DNA of 64,000 nucleotides from positions 744,001 through 808,000 of the forward strand of contig NHZP01000002.1 in NCBI GenBank assembly GCA_003313425.1. Direction: 5' to 3'. How positions within the stretch are numbered: position 1 is the first letter of the stretch; every line of letters starts with the position of its first letter. The notes beneath the pieces were generated by a model that did no database searches, was not told where the DNA came from, and worked only from the letters and a program-made list of their open reading frames with translations. The position numbers were made by a program, and so were the translations under genes. The stretch is from Pseudopyrenochaeta lycopersici. Its lineage: Eukaryota; Ascomycota; Dothideomycetes; Pleosporales; Pseudopyrenochaetaceae. This document shows, in pieces, positions 44,597 to 56,095 of this stretch.

Positions 44597-45627
44597 ATGC
44601 GTTTAATAACGCGATCAGCTATCTTGATTTCCATCGCCTTCGCCTGCCAATCTTTCGTGGCTGAGGCTGCTACTGATAGGCCGAAGGGCAACTTCAGGAA
44701 ATGCCTCGAAATATCACCCATCTGTCCCGTCGAGGCAACTCTCTATGGATACTATCCTAATCTCGGTGCTAACGCGTTCCTCGCCGCTTTGTTCGGAGTC
44801 TGTTTCATCGCCACCATTGTTATCGGCATCCTCACAAAGACATGGACCTACACCCTGGCTCTAGGTATCGGAACATTCCTCGAAGCCGCTGGGTACGTTG
44901 GTCGCATCATCATGAACAGCAACCCGTGGAACGAGAGTGGCTTCAAATTACAGATCTGCGCCCTGGTCCTAGGGCCGAGTTTTGTTGCTGCCGCCATCTA
45001 CCTTACGCTAAAGCACTTCGTTTTGTACTGCGGTCCTGAACATTCGTTGATCAAGGCGCGCCTATACCCATGGGTCTTCATCGGCTGCGACTTCGGCTCG
45101 ATTGTCTTGCAGGCTGTTGGAGGAGGCATGGCAGCTGCGGGTGGTACCACAAATAGGAAGCTCATCGACGCTGGGAACAATCTCATTGTGGCTGGTATTG
45201 CTTTCCAAGTCGTTACCATGGCCGTGTGCGGCCTGTTCGTTGTGGTATACGTCTGGCGATATCGCAAGGCCCGCTCGATGAGCACTGAACTGAACGAGAA
45301 GAGCAGCTACGAGCTTGACAAGGAGCAAGGCGTTGTTAGCCTTGGCAAGGTCAAGCTGTTTGGATGGATGATTGTACTAGCGTACATAACGGTGCTCATC
45401 CGTTGCATCTACCGTTTACCAGAGATGGCTGGCGGATGGGGTAATGCGCTCATGCGTAATGAGACCGAGTTCCTTTTACTGGATGGAATGTGAGTTACCT
45501 TCTGTCTTTCACTAAGAGCTCAAGACTGACAAATACCAGGATGCTCGCTATCGCATGCATTGTGCTGACCGTCTTTCACCCCGCATATTTCTTCCCTCCC
45601 TTCGCTGCTTTTCGCCGAAGCAAGTAG
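44597..45627 (+). CDS. RTA1-like membrane protein (lipid-translocating exporter family)
   Basis: Seven-helix fungal membrane protein of the RTA1/RSB1/RTM1 family, members of which give resistance to 7-aminocholesterol, sphingoid bases or other toxic lipids. Exons 44597-45489 and 45540-45627; intron 45490-45539 (50 bp, GTGAGT donor, GACTGAC branch, CCAG acceptor). 326 residues. A signal peptide (about 1-24) precedes a short lumenal region with two Cys, then YGYYPNLGANAFLAALFGVC, EAAGYVGRIIMNSNPW, QICALVLGPSFVAAAIYLTL, FIGCDFGSIVLQAVGGGMAA, RCIYRLPEMAGGWGNALMRN and FHPAYFFPP: the canonical RTA1 signatures in order. Intact by inspection. Divergent from Zn2Cys6 gene B. Confidence 0.93.
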
Positions 45628-46584
45628 ATTTGCTAGGGCACGTATAGACCTTTCCGCATGTTGACCACCTATTAGACATCACTCTTTCAATCTCATACCT
45701 ACGTTACGACTACAACGTATCACATATCTACAGACTTTCATAGACAGCGTTCTCTTGTTCTGCATGTATGAGCAATTTTGTATATAATGGCTGCATTACG
45801 TATGTTAGCAACTTGGCGTCTGTGAGCGCTCATTGTACCAATACAGCCTCCTGCACAGACATGCCAGCATAATTCTAGCACTTTCAACAGCCACTGTATC
45901 CCTTGTGCCTCTCAGGACCTCAATCCTCTGTCGAATCTACTGCTCACCTTCCGCTTGTTGCAGCCCGTCAATCTAGTTGTGCTGATACAACTCCACCACC
46001 TCTAATCTAGGAAATGGCGGCACCTTTCCTGACTCAGTTAGGCCCCGTAGTATGTAGAAGATTTTTAAATCTGTCTGCATAATCTTTAAATGCTAGAGAC
46101 ACCCTTCATTCCGAGGTGTTATCTGTCTCTGTTGTAGAAGTGGCCCAAGGAAAGTGGCCAGGGCAAGCACATTTTGTCGTTTACTATTTTCGCCAATCCT
46201 AACTTAGTATTATAATTGGCCTAGTAATTCCAAATTAGATAGTGGGGAGCGGCCATGAAGGCGAAAAGTAAATTCATTATGGTGAATCATCATAGAATGT
46301 AGTGTCTAGAGGAGAAGGTGGAGAGACACACTTATCCTAATTTCTGTTGGACTTTCTGTACGGCTCACGGAGCATGGTTCCTGCTGAATTCTACTTAACA
46401 CCACAAATTCATTACTAAACCAGTCTGACATGTGTCTGACTAATCTCAACATCTTCTGGGGTTGGATTAAATGATTCCCGGCGTACTCAGAAGCATTTAG
46501 CACACACAGCATGAACGCCTGCAACACACATTACCCAAATTTATAACCGAATCACTACGACCTTACCCCGCCCCTGTCACAAAC
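45628..46584. other. Intergenic between convergent genes, AT-rich
   Basis: 957 bp, AT-richer than its flanks around 46.0-46.3 kb. No open frame with coding character and no repeat recognised. Confidence 0.55.
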
Positions 46585-47379
46585 TCATAAAAACAACGCA
46601 CCTCCATCTGTCCTCGCTATACTTCCATCCATACTCCAATCCTTCAAGCTTGCCAGATATGTCTCTGCTACATTTGCTGGATGGCCTGGCCTCCCTGTTG
46701 CCATCTTTTCGCTCATTTCTGTCATCAGCTTCTCCTTCTCTGCTTGAGGCATCCTCCAAAGCTCTGTATCAACAACCCCTGGACTGACACCGTTGACACG
46801 GATAGGTTTGAGGTCTAGTGCGAGGTTGCGAACCATGGCGTGATGTCCGCCGGCATAGGAGGCAATTGCGGACCAATTCGATATTGGTTTTTCGCTAATG
46901 CTGCCGGTAGTGATCGTGTAGCTACTCTGATAGCTATGATTCAGATACTCTGGTAGAAATTTTGCAAGCAAAAGGGGCGCGAAGAAGCGGATTTGTCCCG
47001 CTTGCAAGATGTTGTCCATGGTTATATCCTCCAGTTTGAGTGTCGCCAAAGCATCACCAGCAGTGAAGACGACATGATCTAGCTTTCCCTCTAGTATTTC
47101 AACAGTAGTTTCCAGCAGTGTTTTTAGTTCATGATCCAAAGTGTTGGCTTTTGATAAGTCCACCGTTAGACCAGAAATTCTCTCCTTCGCACTAGGATAG
47201 CTCCCCTTCAAGTTCTCAACCGCATTTCCTACGCGACTCTTATCAGACGAGGAGACTGTGACCAGTGCACCGTACTCGATGCATGCCTCCGCGACGGCAA
47301 ATCCGATGCCTGAGGAACCGCCGGTGATAAGGACGCGCGAGCCCACGAGCTTCGTAGAGTACTTCTTCTGATCTGCCAT
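46585..47379 (-). CDS. Atypical short-chain dehydrogenase/reductase
   Basis: Rossmann-fold NAD(P)-dependent oxidoreductase family member. Intronless, 264 residues, ATG at 47379. Cofactor motif TGGSSGIG at about 19-26. The usual NNAG is replaced by FTAGDA. The active-site region reads TTGSIS with Ser near 160-162, and SYAGGHHAMVRNLAL, where Tyr175 is present but the Lys four residues later is His179 (YxxxH). RVNGVSPGVVDTELW matches the downstream SDR block, and the protein ends in DGGALFL like other complete SDRs. The loss of the catalytic Lys is seen in some fungal SDR groups and may mean altered or no redox activity. It lies between the RTA1-like gene and the matrixin-propeller gene, both transcribed separately. 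Confidence 0.9.
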   Translation of the reverse strand: MADQKKYSTKLVGSRVLITGGSSGIGFAVAEACIEYGALVTVSSSDKSRVGNAVENLKGSYPSAKERISGLTVDLSKANTLDHELKTLLETTVEILEGKLDHVVFTAGDALATLKLEDITMDNILQAGQIRFFAPLLLAKFLPEYLNHSYQSSYTITTGSISEKPISNWSAIASYAGGHHAMVRNLALDLKPIRVNGVSPGVVDTELWRMPQAEKEKLMTEMSEKMATGRPGHPANVAETYLASLKDWSMDGSIARTDGGALFL

Positions 47380-47930
47380 TATGGATATGAAGTGCCGGTG
47401 TCGAAGAAAAAAGACCAAAGTCTTCAAAAATCTTGGACTGCAATGTAGTCCTGGTTTTGGGTTGGAAAGCCACTTGGATGTATGAATATTGAATTCACAA
47501 AGTGGTAGTCGCACATTTGATGCTGAAGCAAATATTCTATGTAATGACAGAAATTTATACACTGCAAGGGACCCAACCTATTCAATCTGCTTGAGATCAT
47601 CAATAACGACAATCTAAGCTCCGCTCCGGTAACTCCTGTGTCCATCTTCGTCAGATCATGATGATGTTTTGACTTCTCCGCCTGTAAACGGCTTGCCAGG
47701 TTGGCAGAACGGACATTGGCGCGGAAATAAGAAACAATTTCAACATCAGCAACGGAACAGTCCGGCATCGAAGGAGAACAATCTACGATTCATGATGGCA
47801 TCATACGTTACATCGTCTACTTCATTGCAAGTGGATATAGTAATGGTCATGTAGAACTTTGCTAGATCAGTCAAGCGAATGCTTTTCCGTGGCTGGTAGT
47901 TAGACTATCTACCACATAGCGCTTACGTAC
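47380..47930. other. Intergenic, SDR promoter
   Basis: 551 bp between two minus-strand genes; no supported feature. Confidence 0.6.
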
Positions 47931-49821
47931 TCAGCCATACCAATAGCAATCCCTCACAGCCCCTGTAGGGGTCGAAAACCATGTCTCCATAGAGTTATCG
48001 ATTCTTGAGACCACTGCGAACGAAGTACCTGGTTTTGCCGTGTTCGGTGGGGCAAGCTCGAATCGCCTCCAACCAGTTTGTGGATACCAATATGCATCCT
48101 GTACGCTTCCATTCGAAGCTGACCACCATACCTCCATGGACTCACCAATTCGAGCCACTGCTGCAATACCTCCAATAGCTGCAGACCCAGGGGCTGCTAG
48201 CTGGAAGCGTTTCCATCCCGGGTTAGGATACCTGGAAAAAGGAGGATCGAAGTCAGTGTATGTCTCATAAGCGTTCTGGGCGTCGGCTTTCTTACCAATA
48301 TGCATCTTCCACTGCTCCATTTGGAGAGATCCACCAAACTTCCATAGCGTCCTTGATCCGAGCTACTGCAGCTATGCCACTACCGATAGCGGCAGACCCA
48401 GGAGGAGCCAATTCAAACCGTCCCCATCCTGGCCCGTCGTACCAATACGCATCCATGATAGCACCATTGGGAGTAACCCACCACAACTCCATCGTGGTCT
48501 CATGACGAGAAACGGCTTTGATTCCTGATCCTGGGGCAGCGCTTCCGCCAACTGCAAGCTCATACCTGTTCCAACCACTTTTCTTCGTCCACCACGCAGC
48601 CTGCACCGACCCGTTTGGACCCACCCACCAGAGCTCCATTGCGTCCTTCATACGACTCACAGCTGTAACTCGGGAATTCAGTGCTGCTGAACCTTCAGGA
48701 GAAAGCCGCTGGCGACCCCACGCACTCATACCCTGTGACCACCACGCACCCTCGATCGAACCACGTGACCCTATCCAGAAGATTTCCATGTAGTCACTGG
48801 CTCTAGATACGGCGGCCATGCCTCCTCCTGGGGCTGCGGAGCCAGCACCAGCAAGTTCGAACATTTTCCAGCCGTTGGCATCGTTGTTCCAGTAAGCATC
48901 GATAACTGCCCCATCTGCTCTAATCCACCAAACCTCCATAGACCTGTCCCTCCGACTTACTGCAGCAATACCACTGCGGTCACTGATCGTACCATCACGT
49001 TCAAGTTGGAAAGCGAACCAACCCTTTTTACGTGGTCCGTATCGTTCTTGCACGCTAGCAATATCGTCCGGCTGAAGCTGGTCCTGGTTGGTAAACCACG
49101 CGTTCATGACTGCACCAGCCACCTCAGTATGACCTAAGCCTATCGAATGACCGAACTCATGCACCGCAACTCGTAGGAGATATTCCTCAGTCCAAGTCTC
49201 GAACTCGTCGAAGTGACAATCCCCGGCAATGTTGTTGTCACCGTTCCCAGGCGGCCACGCATGAGCCAACACGTTACCGAATTTTCCATCAGGTCTTACG
49301 GTTCCACCATTGTCAAATGGGTCACCATCACCGTGATCACCTGCTGCAAAACGAATACGAATATCTGCAGACGTACCGGCTGGCACCTCGCGGAAAGTAA
49401 GGGGCGAAACGAAAGCCCATCGAGAAAAGGCACCGGAAATCGCACGGCGCACTTGATCTTGATTTAGATCGGCACACCAGGAATCGAAACGATAAGTTAT
49501 CTCTTCATGGTTCCAAGTATTTCCAAAGGCTACAGACATAGGGCCATGAATGGACGGCCCATCGTTCCTGTCAGGAATGCCACACCGTGGCTTGCCAAGC
49601 AACGCAGCGGTTTCCTCGTCATATTTTCCTGTTTGTGCTATTCCTCCTGATTTTTGGACTTCCGATAGGGCGACAGACAGCTTTTCTGGATCATTGCCAT
49701 CTTCAACCCCAGAAAGGTAACCGAAGGCAAACAAGTATTTGCTGACTTTAGCAAGGCTGTCTGCTTGATCCGGGCTACTAACGTCGCCCGCAGCAGGCGA
49801 TTGCCATTTTTCGGTTGCCAT
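47931..49821 (-). CDS. Matrixin (M10) metalloprotease fused to seven-bladed propeller
   Basis: Predicted zinc endopeptidase with a carbohydrate- or surface-binding-like tail. Exons 49821-48296 and 48231-47931; intron 48295-48232 (64 bp, GTAAGA donor, ACTGAC branch, TTCCAG acceptor). 608 residues. Residues 20-75: peptidoglycan-binding-like prodomain. Cysteine switch PRCGIPD (Cys80), as in animal and plant matrix metalloproteases. Catalytic domain about 95-265: GDGDPFDNGG, LAHAWPPGNGDNNIAGDCHF, the zinc site HEFGHSIGLGH (His221, His225, His231) and Met-turn AVMNAW (Met239). Residues about 268-608: seven repeats of 48-50 residues with the pattern GW-x2-FEL...GIAAVSR...SMEVWW-x-PNGAV-x-DAYW, predicting a seven-bladed propeller resembling PLL-type or fucose-lectin-type folds. 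No signal peptide is visible at the chosen start, and no in-frame ATG with one lies upstream. A TATAAG at 49907-49902 sits 81 bp upstream of the ATG. Confidence 0.9.
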
Positions 49822-51249
49822 GAGTCTGATTTCAAGACACAAGCTTCAAATATTAGATAGAACTTAGATTATGAATTGTTTTGCTGGCGAGATGCCTCTC
49901 CCTTATAGAGAGCACTACTAGTACTCAGCCACATCGCAGTGCAGGAGTTGCCTGGTAATGGGCATCGAATCGAATGGTCTCGCCCGTCTCTACTTTATCC
50001 TACCTCCGTTGAAAAGAGAAAAGGCAAGCGACTGAGGCGTTGAAAAGCGAAAAATACAAAGGGCGCGATCTGGGCACTTTTACTCTAAACCACGTTCCCA
50101 GAAGGCGCCAAAACTTTGTTCAAGGACTGCGCAATCGCTGTACCAATCAATAATTGAAAAGTTGCTCAGCTGCGAGGCATTTCCTGGAGCCTGGCTAGAT
50201 CTCGCATGCTACCATCTGAAATGTGGAAATTGCCAAGATAGAGCTGAAAGGCTGAAGACGGCCCGAAGACTGAACCGACAGAGTCGCAGCTTACCTTAGG
50301 CACTTGCTGAAATTAATGGAGATGAACAGTGCACAGTAGTTGATGATTAGGTTGTTATGGTATAGTATCAAGAGCTCGGTGTATGCTGGAGCAGAACGGT
50401 TTACTCGTTTCGATATCAAAAATACACTCGTGGCTTAGAGGCAGGCAACGTTGGAAACTCACCAATGTACATGTGCTGGACGCAATTCCGATGCAGGTAG
50501 GGCTAGGCTCTTCATGGACAATGGTGGCCTAGCTGATGCTGAGACGGATCGAATTTGTACCCGTTCTTTGTCTTCCAAGGTTTTGGCCTCGCCAAGGAGA
50601 TACACATAAATGGGCGTCGTAATTGCTTACAACGGGTAGGGTGTCTATGGGAAAGAAGTATAGCAAGGCGATTTCACATGATGTTCCTACAACTACGCTA
50701 CGATGGAGAAAGTAACTTCATGATTACCAGAGGATGGCTGGGGAAATTCTTTTCGATACCCCTATAAATAGGAAGTCGCTTCACATGGTTCTGTTCATGA
50801 GAGGAAGCGCATCTCATGGGCTGGCCTATATATTGACTGTAAGTTTACAAGGATATGCGCTGTAGTTCCTTTTGGCAAACCAGGAAAGTAGATCCTACAA
50901 TGGGCGGGCAGAGGGGTCAAACAATTTCCAGATCAATGAGGTACAATAACAACCAACGGCTTGAATATGTTTCAAATCATGTAGCATGACTCTTGAACCA
51001 AGATGAGAGAGTGCATATGGGCAAAGAAGATGAAGTAATTGAAGACATGAATTAGATATCGGGATTATATGATCCGAATCGATTCGTGCAGCTTCTTTCA
51101 GCTCCTTCCGCTTCTTCTTCCTCTATACACTTGAGCGCTCTGGTAACGCATATAAGTGAATATATATCCAGTATAAATATACTAGGCTCCCTAAGCCTTT
51201 GATGTATCGTTATACATCCATCCAACAATGCTCTGACTTAGTGAATGCA
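49822..51249. other. Intergenic, matrixin promoter and EMC1 3' region
   Basis: 1.4 kb between two minus-strand genes. A consensus TATAAATA lies at 50763-50770 (plus strand), with no open frame downstream to match it. The rest has no recognised feature. Confidence 0.5.
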
Positions 51250-54160
51250 TCATATCGTCCAAAGGGTGTTGATTTGCTTCCTCCTAACCTGCAAAATCAT
51301 TAGCTCGTATGCTGCGCACACTAGCGGAGAAGGACCTACCAGCGGCGCTACAAATAAAACGCCAACAAACAGTGCCGCAACAGTGAGCAACATTGAAATT
51401 TTGTTGAAACCCTTGCCCAAGATATCGAAGGCGAAACTGGGTGCTACGCGCGTTCCGAAGATATCCAGCCCATAGGCGAACACCAAGCTAGTACTCTCAA
51501 TGCCACTCTCGCTGGTAATGACATCCTTGATGCCAAGAACCTCGTACTGATGAGTGAGATGCCATTTTGGATCAAAATTAATGAGTGGAGTGTACTTGAC
51601 GAGACCTTCGGTCTGTTCATCCGCAGTGGGCTCGCGGCCAATCGGTCGGCGGGGATCGATAAATGAACGAGGAATACCAATAATAGAGTGAATGGAGGGC
51701 ACAGTGACGAGGAGCTCGCGACTGGTAATGCCTTGTCGGGTCTGCGTAACAGCCATGTGTGATATTTCCGCCGGTACTTGGTAGCTTTGAGAGAGTACGT
51801 ATGGCTTCACAGCATCACCTTTGGTTTCCGAAGGCTGCACAGTGGAGGAGTTGGAAGTAGCGCCTAATGGGCCTCGGTCATCGGGAAGGGGCGATTCGTA
51901 AAGATCAGAGACAATGAGCTGATAGCCTCGCGAGGAAGCGCCTGAACCTCCGTCAATAGTCAAGGAATAGGTGAACCAGTTCTCTGATATTGTGGAAGGG
52001 ATAGGTCGAGACGTATCAACATCATTATGAGACATTGTGTGGAGCAACTGGCCTGAAGCAGAGTCCAGTAAATAGATTGAGGCGGTCCGTGCAGAGTCGA
52101 CGACAGCAGTGATGAGGACGAGATTAGGGTTTAGGTACTTGTATAGTACTCTCCTATCTCCTAGCACTCTACCGATCGAGGCAACTGGGTCTCTTATTGG
52201 TCGCGCGGTGTAGCCAACAATGCGCTCTCTGCCAGCAGGCGTGAAACTCCATACAGGTTCTGAAGTCGGTTGTCCCTCAAGGAACCCTTTCAAGGTGCCA
52301 TCGACCAACACAAACGACACAAGGACTTGACCTTCAGACACTAGAGGTACTTGTGGCTTGATAGCGTTCGAGGAGAAAAGTCCTCCGGTGGTTGAATTGA
52401 TGAATAGGGAACCTTCGAAACTGGCATCTTTGATTTGAACGTAGCCATTAAATGCCTTCAGCGATGGATTTTGAAATTTTGCGCCAGACGCAAACTGATT
52501 CAGATCAATGTTCCACAGCACCTTGCCCCGCGAACCTACATCGAGTGCGGCAAGGCGAGCATTCTCTGTTGCAACGATAACGAGCTTGTGGAAGCCAAAG
52601 GTATCCTGTTGAATGTCGTCGACGGTCGAGTCTTTGGATTTTCCCACTACATTGCCGAGAAGACGGTTGGGAATATTCTGGACCCAAGCTGGGAAATACT
52701 TCAAGTCCTCGATATGTCGTTGAACCCGATGAATGTAGGCAGATAGCGGGTTCCGATGGCTTTCCTCAGCCAATGCCTGCGCAAGGGCTTCCGCTTCGGG
52801 TAGCCCTGCCCATACAGCAGACACCGTGCGGGACAAGAATTCAGGTCGCGTCCAAGCTACCTCATCATTGCGAATGAGCGCCCATTGGCCGTTGGAGTAA
52901 AGAACAGCTGAGCGAACTGCGCTAGCAGCGCCAGATTTCACCACTACTTCGGACACGCCGTGTACAGGGTAGGCGCCTGCCAGAATAGGCGAGCCTTGTA
53001 CCTTCCATTGACCCAGTGCAGCCTGCGAGGCAGAGGAAACAACACTGACTTCATCCTCCGTGATCCTCGTGAAATAAACATTGGCGTCTGACGTGCTAGT
53101 AGTAAAAGCACCCTTGTTCTTCAGCTCCGGAAGGCTGTAGGCCTTCGAAACAGTGTTCTTCTTTAGGTCGACATGAAAGACCTCGGCAGAGTGGCCTGCC
53201 ACAGTCTGGTACTCGACCAAGAAGTGAGGAAGCGAATTGACATGGTTCGGGGCGTGTAATACAATCTTCTCGACAGCCTCGTCAGATGGCGTGTTGAAGC
53301 TCGATATACTCTTGGTCCCAATTATATTCACTTTCAACACCTTATTCGCCTTATCAGTCCATGCCAACAAAGGAGCTGCCGTGTTGGCGCCTGCGAATAG
53401 AATGTGGTCACGAGAGGATATTTCAGCATCCGAGTTTAATGTGTATTGGTCGAGCTTCTTTCCTGTAATCGGGCTGAGCGACGTGACCCTCAACTTAGAT
53501 CCGCCAAGTATCGACGAATGGAGCGAGATGTAGTAAATGGTGGTCGGCGAGGTGGACACCTGGAAGGGAATGTCTCCGCTAATTGTTTGTCAGTCCTTAT
53601 CTTGCAATGTGGTCCAGTGAAGCCGACCTGGTATCCTCGAACGTCCATTTCACTCGGCCGGTCTTGCCATCGAGCCTCTTGACGCCGTGGTTTCCGTCAG
53701 CCAGCAGAATAATGGCATCCTTGGCCTGGTCGACCGTCATCCCATCTTCCTGCTCCAAAATCTCCAGGTCCTCTACTACCGCACCATTGACGACCGTCTC
53801 CCATACAAGTCGTCCGTCTGAGGCACTCCAGGCTGTGATGCGGTCACCTATGGCGCTGATGACGGTGTCCTGCTCATGAGCTGATCGCAAGTGGCCTGTT
53901 CCGCGGGGCTCTGAGGGGAAATGTTGTCGCCATACCAAGGCCCCGTCCTTGGGGTTGACTGCGCCGATTGTTTGATTCTGTGATATTGAATATAGCAGCG
54001 TCGCTTTGGAGCCCGCGTACGGCTTCTGGAAGAAGGTGGCCTTGTGGTTGGGAAGACCTAGCAGTGCATAATGAAAGTCAATATGGTATGCATCGTCCTC
54101 GAAAATTGCAGCTGCCGGAGCGAGACATGCTGCAAAAGCTAGCGCAGCATGAAGACGCAT
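51250..54160 (-). CDS. EMC1: ER membrane protein complex subunit 1
   Basis: Largest subunit of the EMC, which inserts tail-anchored and multipass proteins into the ER membrane. Exons 54160-53628, 53578-51340 and 51288-51250; introns 53627-53579 (49 bp) and 51339-51289 (51 bp). 936 residues. Signal peptide at 1-18 (MRLHAALAFAACLAPAAA) followed by IFEDDAYHIDFHYALLG, then a large lumenal region with PQQ-like strands (GALVWRQHF, DGRLVWETVV, GRVKWTFED) forming the N-terminal propeller. The conserved DUF1620 block near the C terminus includes GIPRSFIDPRRP, KYTPLINFDPKWHLTHQYEV and LVFAYGLDIFGTRVAPSFAF DILGKGFNK, then a single membrane helix (ISMLLTVAALFVGVLFVAPL) and the basic end RRKQINTLW. The last intron is a multiple of three and has no stop, so an unspliced message would still be read through. 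Confidence 0.93.
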
Positions 54161-56095
54161 TGTTCTGAGGGGTTCTGAGCCGCTTGTCGATATGGCACTC
54201 TGGTGTCTGCTTTCGCACCTTCGAGCTCAATGCCGAGACACGCGGGCCGACCGTTCCTCCGACGTCAGCCTGCTAATTGGACACTGTCGCCCTGCGCCAC
54301 CGGCACGGAACATGACACACTGTGCTGAGCATGGCACCCAGTCCGCGGCGCCCTCTTCACTTCTGGTGTACCATTCCTCTGCAGAAGACGAGTACGCCTG
54401 ATCGGTCGATCGGCGTTAGCCCACTCCAGACATGCAAAGCTTCTGGAGTGCAGTCTTGAAAGCGAGTCGGCGCTGGGGAAGCGGGAGGCTTCCGACGGGG
54501 CATTATTACGTCGCCAACGGGGTGACACACGACTTTCAAGCTAGCCTTATCCCACACCAATTGCCACTTTCGCTACCGAACGCAGTCGAGCCCATGCAGA
54601 GAGCAAATCCGTCTGCATTAGCATCGTCGGCCTCTTCACGGTCGCTATCTGCAGTGCTAGCACACCTCATTCATCTTTGCAGTCCTCCGGAGTCAACAAT
54701 AGCGCAATGCCTGCCCCTACCACGTGGAATAGCACTGCAGCTAAGTGTTGATATCAATACCGGTGGCTCCTCGGAGCTTTTGAGTGGCTCTCGGTCACCC
54801 CAGTGCTGGCGCCATACATGCTGCCATACCTGGCCCTTTTGACGCTAGATCCGGGTCTAAGAAGACGAGTCGAATCTGCCGCAGGCCGCTCCTCGTGGGC
54901 TCCACAGGCTAAGTGGTAGCTCAAGTTCCACCGAGGAATCCTTGGGGCTCGCAGCCTTGCGAACGCTTGTTCCTGGTCCAGCTTACATGCGCAGGTACAG
55001 AGGCTGGCTCCATACTGTGCTGTTTTCATCGTGGTGCCGGCCGCGGTCTTGCATGAGATGAAGCTCAAACATCAAACGCCTGCAGCCCATGAAACAGCCG
55101 AGCACCTATTGCAATGACTACAGATCTGAGGCTTAATGATAGCGTGTCCCTTGTTCGATTCGCTCGGGGTACGCTACCATGGGATGGGTACGAATGGGGG
55201 TCCGGCACCGTCCCGGCACTCTGGTGTGGCCTGCTTCGCGACTTGGCTACTGCAGGCAGGCGCACAGATTAATGCTCGCTGTCGATGATGTCGCCCGACT
55301 CATTCTCACGGTTAACCAACCGCATCCGCAAGGGCCTGAGCTTGAACCCAGTAGCAGTTAGACGACCTGCATTGTAGGGTTTGCGCGCGGGAGACGGACT
55401 GTGTTACCCCGGGCTGGACGGATGGCAGCTTCGTCGTCCTGGCGTCCAGCACCTCGCTGCATTGCACGAGTCCAGCATGTCGCTACACTCACTGCTGAGC
55501 CCTGCCAAGCCCAGGGTTTCTGCCAGCTATTAATCGTTGCGTCGCCCACCGAGTCGCACGCCTCAAGTACCTTTTCTGGTCGTTCCCCATTGCCCCTCAC
55601 AATCACCCAACGTTCTGTTGTCGTCGTCACCTTATCGATAACGACAGGAAAAATTTCTTCGAGCACACCCAACCTCGCCGCATCTGGGAGGTGAGTTCAC
55701 GCGTGCTGCTCAGGGTACCTGTAGTCTTTCAATTTGCCGCAATGGCTGGTTGACTGATGCTTTCGAGGCCCCGCTCAACTGATTGGATGCCGCTTGGTAC
55801 AAGTTCAGACGGCTGACAAGTTGCCGCAGCTGTGTGGTTGGCTCAGAGCGCAGCCCGACACACACCGTTCGTTTTCTGAATCGCAGGTACAGGCCTTCAC
55901 AACCTGTCTGTAGTACGATAGCTGCCTTCGAGTAATATCGATTCTCGGCATAATCGTAGCTTTTGCTTGGCTAGGTGAGCGGCGATTTTGAGCCGCTCAT
56001 CCTTCTGTGGCACACGCCGCCACAGAAGGCAAGGAGCATCTCTCAGTCAGATTTGTTCTGGTCCTCACCACGACAAAACTGAGCAGCACCGAAGT
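54161..56095. other. Intergenic between divergent genes, nothing supported
   Basis: 1.9 kb upstream of both EMC1 and RSR1. Open frames up to about 136 codons occur on both strands but lack coding bias and motifs. No RNA gene or repeat recognised. Confidence 0.5.

Noticed and set aside
47980..49000. Plus-strand open frames antisense to the propeller repeats
   Set aside because: They mirror the periodic repeats of the real minus-strand gene and have no independent signal.
55358..55694. About 100-codon frames on both strands upstream of RSR1
   Set aside because: Symmetric openness on both strands, no motif, no splice support.
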